From assembly GCA_030043455.1 (NCBI GenBank), contig JASHXQ010000120.1:1-7675 (forward strand): a DNA stretch of 7,675 nt, written 5' to 3'. Made by a program: the position numbers and the translations under genes. The first letter of the stretch is position 1; every line of letters begins with the position of its first letter. The notes beneath the pieces were generated by a model that worked only from the letters and a program-made list of their open reading frames with translations, did not search any database and was not told the DNA's origin. Shown here one piece after another: positions 5,302 through 7,675 of the stretch. Source of the DNA: Nitrososphaerales archaeon. Its GTDB lineage: Archaea > Thermoproteota > Nitrososphaeria > Nitrososphaerales > CADDZS01.

Positions 5302-5759
5302 CTCGGGTTCTTTCGCAAAATGAGCTAAGATATCTTGAGAGTGCTAGAGTGGCAAGGCTGGCGACAGTCGACCGGGAAGGTTCAATCCATATTGTTCCGA
5401 TCGTCTTTGCTAATTTGGGGCAGAGAATCTATTTCGTCGTGGACCGGAAGAAAAAGACTGGCAAACCACTGAAACGAATCCGAAATCTTTCCGAAACGCA
5501 CAAGGCTACGCTTTTGTTAGATCATTATTCTGAAGATTGGCGGAAACTGTCCTTCCTTCTTCTCGACTGTTCCGCGCAGATTTTGGGTTCTGGATTTGAG
5601 TTGGCGGAGAAGGAGAGGGCTGCCAAGAGATTCAAAGAAAAATATCCTCAATATGGACGAGGAGATTACTTTCCGAAAAAGCTGGACGAAGCCATTTTCG
5701 TCCGCTTGGAACCCAACAAAGCAGTGTTTTGGCAGAATCTGCGCAGAACTTCAGCCTAA
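5298..5759 (+). CDS. PPOX-class split-barrel protein, probable F420-dependent (Rv0121-like)
   Basis: A 153-residue protein of the pyridoxamine-phosphate-oxidase-like split beta-barrel fold, the group annotated as PPOX-class probable F420-dependent enzymes. Seen: ARVARLATVDREGSIHIVPIVF (residues 16-37, first strands), VVDRKKKTGKPLKRIRNL (47-64), LLLDHYSEDWRKL (72-84), KYPQY (115-119) and a C-terminal strand IFVRLEPNKAVFW. The order and the DHYSEDW and KYPQY motifs fit the Rv0121-type family. Substrate and cofactor (F420 or FMN) cannot be told from sequence alone. Start TTG at 5298 overlaps the purH stop (TTGA), so translation is probably coupled to PurH, although a direct link to purine synthesis is not known to me. 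The DWRKLSFLL strand has a small Cys-containing turn in place of the usual Gly/Ala. Confidence 0.85.
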   Translation: MTRVLSQNELRYLESARVARLATVDREGSIHIVPIVFANLGQRIYFVVDRKKKTGKPLKRIRNLSETHKATLLLDHYSEDWRKLSFLLLDCSAQILGSGFELAEKERAAKRFKEKYPQYGRGDYFPKKLDEAIFVRLEPNKAVFWQNLRRTSA

Positions 5760-5764
5760 TATAG
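5757..5764 (+). promoter_or_regulatory. Possible TATA-like box for the rhodanese gene
   Basis: TAATATAG overlaps the stop codon of the PPOX gene and lies 34-41 nt before the rhodanese ATG, giving an expected leader of about 10 nt. With no Shine-Dalgarno before the ATG, an own promoter is reasonable, though read-through from purH is also possible. Confidence 0.33.
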
Positions 5765-5797
5765 CAAGCCTTGACCTCTCTGATCCTGATATAACTC

Positions 5798-6658
5798 ATG
5801 AGCACCGTTCAGGCGAAAAAATATGCGCATCCGGAAGTCCTCGTTGACACCAACTGGGTGAATGATCATCTTCGTGACCCCAATGTGAGAATTGCTGAGG
5901 TAGACTATGATCCAACTGTGAACTATAACCAAGGGCATGTTCCGAATTCTATTCTTTTTGACTGGAAGAAAGACATCAACGACCCGGTCAAGAGAGACAT
6001 TCTGAGCAAAGCGCAGCTGGAAGATCTATTCGGCAGAAACGGAATCTCCAACGGTACGACCTTGGTCCTTTACGGTGATTTCAACAATTGGTTCGCGGCT
6101 TTCGCGTTCTGGGTGTTCAAGTACTATGGCGCGAATGATGTTAGGTTGATGAATGGTGGGAGGAAAAAGTGGATCGAGGAAGACAAGCCCGTGACGAAAG
6201 ATGTTCCTTCCGTATCGAGGGCTGAGTTTAGGGCTTCCGCCCCCGACGAGTCGATCAGAGTATACCTGGACGACGTGAGAAAGGCAGTGGGATCAGGAAA
6301 TATTGCGCTAGTGGATGTGCGCAGTCCGAAGGAATTCTCAGGTGAAATTCTGGCTCCCCCGGAATACCCGACTGAGCATGCTCAGCGTGGCGGTCATATC
6401 CCTGGTGCGAAGAATATCCCGTGGGCCCAAGCGGTAAATGACAACGGGACCTTCAAAGCAGTAGAAGAACTGGAAAACCTGTACAAACCCAAAGGAGTAA
6501 CGCCGGACAAAGAGGTGATCGCGTACTGCCGGATAGGAGAAAGGTCCTCGCATTCGTGGTTTGTCCTAAAATACCTCCTCGGTTATCCCGATGTGCGGAA
6601 CTACGATGGTTCTTGGACGGAGTGGGGAAACCTAGTTCGCTCTCCAATCGAGAAGTAG
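5798..6658 (+). CDS. Two-domain thiosulfate sulfurtransferase (rhodanese)
   Basis: A 286-residue tandem rhodanese that moves sulfane sulfur (from thiosulfate to cyanide in the classical assay, to a carrier protein in vivo). The N-terminal domain (about 12-135) contains GHVPNSILFDW (46-56) and LVLYGDFNNWFAAFAFW (89-105); an Asp occupies the usual cysteine position, as expected of the inactive first domain. The C-terminal domain (about 150-286) has ALVDVRSPKEF (170-180), RGGHIPGAKNIPW (197-209) and the active loop CRIGERSSHSW with catalytic Cys244, matching the CxxGxR type of thiosulfate sulfurtransferases. No signal peptide, so cytosolic. ATG start at 5798; 38 nt after the PPOX gene. It converges on a gene whose product carries a TusA-like domain, a plausible sulfur acceptor (inference). 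Confidence 0.95.
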   Translation: MSTVQAKKYAHPEVLVDTNWVNDHLRDPNVRIAEVDYDPTVNYNQGHVPNSILFDWKKDINDPVKRDILSKAQLEDLFGRNGISNGTTLVLYGDFNNWFAAFAFWVFKYYGANDVRLMNGGRKKWIEEDKPVTKDVPSVSRAEFRASAPDESIRVYLDDVRKAVGSGNIALVDVRSPKEFSGEILAPPEYPTEHAQRGGHIPGAKNIPWAQAVNDNGTFKAVEELENLYKPKGVTPDKEVIAYCRIGERSSHSWFVLKYLLGYPDVRNYDGSWTEWGNLVRSPIEK

Positions 6659-6661
6659 TTT

Positions 6662-6697
6662 CTTAATTTTTTCAACGACCGGATAGATACCGGTCGT
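6662..6697 (+). terminator. Terminator region between convergent genes
   Basis: A T-rich run (CTTAATTTTTTC) starts four bases after the rhodanese stop, followed by a perfect hairpin: arms ACGACCGG (6675-6682) and CCGGTCGT (6690-6697) around a 7-nt loop. The T-run alone would suffice for archaeal termination of the plus-strand unit. The hairpin is symmetric and could also serve the converging minus-strand gene, although no T-tract follows it on that strand. Confidence 0.6.
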
Positions 6698-6722
6698 GTC
6701 CCCTCTTGTTTTCGTGTCTCAC

Positions 6723-7385
6723 TCAGGATTTTCTAACGATGAAGTGGTATAGGTTCTCTTCTTTTCTTGACTCTACGATTTCATTCCCGGTTTGCATCGA
6801 CCACCGGACGAGTTCGATGTCTGCCGTCGGATCGTCAGTCACCAGATGAACTACGTAACCAGACGACTTGTCCTCCAAGACCTCCGACAAGTTCGCAAGA
6901 GTGGTGATACATTCCGTCCCGATGGAAAGCATCTCCTCATCGGGAAGCAGCTTGAAGCAGTGGATGCGTAGCTCTTTGATTCTCTCAAGAAGTTTTTCTC
7001 TCGCCGTAGAGCCGTACAGTAGAGAGTGTAGAGAGCTTTCTTCGAATGTGTCGTATTGAGCGATCCATGTCGTGTACGGGGCTCTCCAGAGAGAGGTTGT
7101 GTCTGAGGTTAAACTTTCGTTCATCCGCCAAATCGTCCCTTTCACGGGTGATCGGAGAGTACCGAAGTACTTTATCGATTCGATCGTTGCTAGGCTTTGG
7201 CCCTTTTGCACAACACTTGCTTCACGAAACTTTATCGTGGAAATCTTCCGGGCGACAAATACCAAAATGCTTGTCACGCCCATGACTCCGATCTTTTTTT
7301 CGGACTCTTCGGAGAGCTTAAACCAAACATCATTTTCAACATCATAATACCGATCGTCCGGGAACTCGCAGTAATCGACGTTCAT
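6723..7385 (-). CDS. GcvH/LbpA-like lipoyl domain fused to a TusA-like sulfur-carrier domain
   Basis: The first half (about 1-118) reads like a glycine-cleavage H-type lipoyl domain: FPDDRYYDVENDVWFKL (8-24), VMGVTS (34-39), QKGQSLATIESIKYFGTL (60-77, with K72 at the lipoylation position), RSPVKGTIWRMNESL (78-92) and APYTTWIA (102-109). The second half (about 150-220) aligns end to end with TusA: a start MLSIG followed by TECITTLANL (C159 where TusA has the Cys of CPxP), then VVHLVTDDPTADI and RWSMQTGNEIV, ending YHFIVRK. So the active Cys appears kept but CPxP has become CITT. A GcvH of the glycine cleavage complex would be about 125 residues with no such tail. The nearby rhodanese suggests sulfur transfer. 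Role inferred: a lipoyl arm and a sulfur-bearing cysteine in one protein. ATG at 7385; no SD; TATA-like element about 33 nt upstream. Confidence 0.8.
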   Translation of the reverse strand: MNVDYCEFPDDRYYDVENDVWFKLSEESEKKIGVMGVTSILVFVARKISTIKFREASVVQKGQSLATIESIKYFGTLRSPVKGTIWRMNESLTSDTTSLWRAPYTTWIAQYDTFEESSLHSLLYGSTAREKLLERIKELRIHCFKLLPDEEMLSIGTECITTLANLSEVLEDKSSGYVVHLVTDDPTADIELVRWSMQTGNEIVESRKEENLYHFIVRKS

Positions 7386-7414
7386 ATTGACGCTGTCCGG
7401 AAAATAGATCTTCT

Positions 7415-7422
7415 CTTATGTT
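7415..7422 (-). promoter_or_regulatory. Possible TATA-like box of the lipoyl-TusA fusion gene
   Basis: The minus-strand sequence AACATAAG is centred about 33 nt before the ATG at 7385, predicting a leader of only a few nt. A second A/T run, CTATTTT, lies closer (about 20 nt) and is the alternative. Confidence 0.3.
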
Positions 7423-7508
7423 CGAGAACTCCGCCTAATTAAGAAAGGGATTCGTGCTGAAGTCCGTCTGGGAGTCTTACAAAAGATCCAAAGACGATCT
7501 TAGAACCC

Positions 7509-7516
7509 TTAATAGC
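7509..7516 (+). promoter_or_regulatory. TATA-like box of the right-edge gene
   Basis: TTAATAGC lies 24-31 nt before the ATG at 7540, the spacing for a leaderless archaeal transcript. It sits in the 154-nt gap shared with the divergent lipoyl-TusA fusion gene. Confidence 0.4.
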
Positions 7517-7539
7517 TATGCTATACTTCCCGGGAATTC

Positions 7540-7675
7540 ATGAAGGACGAAACTAGAGACTATCTCGTTCAGGAGATGGGTAGGGTACACGAGGTTTTTC
7601 AGACGCTGGATCGTTATGACCCCGCGTTAGCGGACTCGCTTGCGTCGTTGCGCCGACACGCTATTCCGGGACTCA
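7540..7675 (+). CDS. N-terminal fragment, possibly carboxymuconolactone decarboxylase/AhpD-like (3' end outside window)
   Basis: Forty-five residues are visible, starting MKDETRDYLVQEMGRVHEV and continuing FQTLDRYDPALADSLASLRR before the edge. The pattern of an all-helical start with MGRV..VFQ.L...DPALADSL resembles the helix in front of the catalytic region of carboxymuconolactone decarboxylase/AhpD proteins, small enzymes with a CxxC redox or decarboxylation site. That site would lie beyond the window, so the assignment is tentative. The ATG at 7540 has a TATA-like box at leaderless spacing. It is transcribed divergently from the lipoyl-TusA fusion gene. Confidence 0.6.
   Translation, partial: MKDETRDYLVQEMGRVHEVFQTLDRYDPALADSLASLRRHAIPGL

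Noticed and set aside
1..7675. CRISPR array, insertion sequence or transposase
   Set aside because: No regularly spaced direct repeats, no terminal inverted repeats and no transposase- or integrase-like frame were seen on either strand.

Overview
The window looks archaeal, most likely from the Nitrososphaeria (Thaumarchaeota) or a close relative. The reasons are a tRNA-Pro gene with a bulge-helix-bulge intron at a non-canonical site and no encoded CCA, A/T-rich TATA-like boxes 20-40 nt upstream of genes with little or no leader, frequent TTG start codons, a secreted or anchored Ser/Thr-rich protein of archaeal style, and the mix of a PurH enzyme, an F420-type flavin/deazaflavin fold and a PduO cobalamin enzyme. 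The rank of the organism is inference; no rRNA or marker gene is present.

Left part (1-1130): the start of a minus-strand membrane-anchored protein with a Ser/Thr stalk runs off the left edge. It is followed by a gene-poor stretch (350-719) holding one possible 28-residue membrane peptide, a 65-residue conserved-looking small protein (minus strand), and a doubtful 52-residue ORF.

Middle minus-strand block (1158-3409): read in its own direction this is a PduO-type cobalamin adenosyltransferase with an unusual C-terminal tail, then an unrecognised 136-residue protein, then an RNase Z-like metallo-beta-lactamase hydrolase without the tRNA-binding arm, then the intron-bearing tRNA-Pro(UGG). All three protein genes use TTG starts.

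Plus-strand block (3670-6658): bifunctional PurH (last two steps of IMP synthesis) overlaps by 4 nt a PPOX/F420-type split-barrel protein. A two-domain thiosulfate sulfurtransferase (rhodanese) follows 38 nt later and ends at a hairpin/T-rich terminator.

Right part (6723-7675): a minus-strand gene converges on the rhodanese and encodes what I read as a fusion of a GcvH-like lipoyl domain with a TusA-like sulfur-carrier domain whose CPxP motif has become CITT. With the neighbouring rhodanese, this is the most interesting signal here: a possible lipoate-linked sulfur relay on one polypeptide, reminiscent of the rhodanese/TusA/LbpA parts of sHdr sulfur oxidation. A divergent plus-strand gene, perhaps a carboxymuconolactone decarboxylase-like protein, starts at 7540 and is cut by the window edge.
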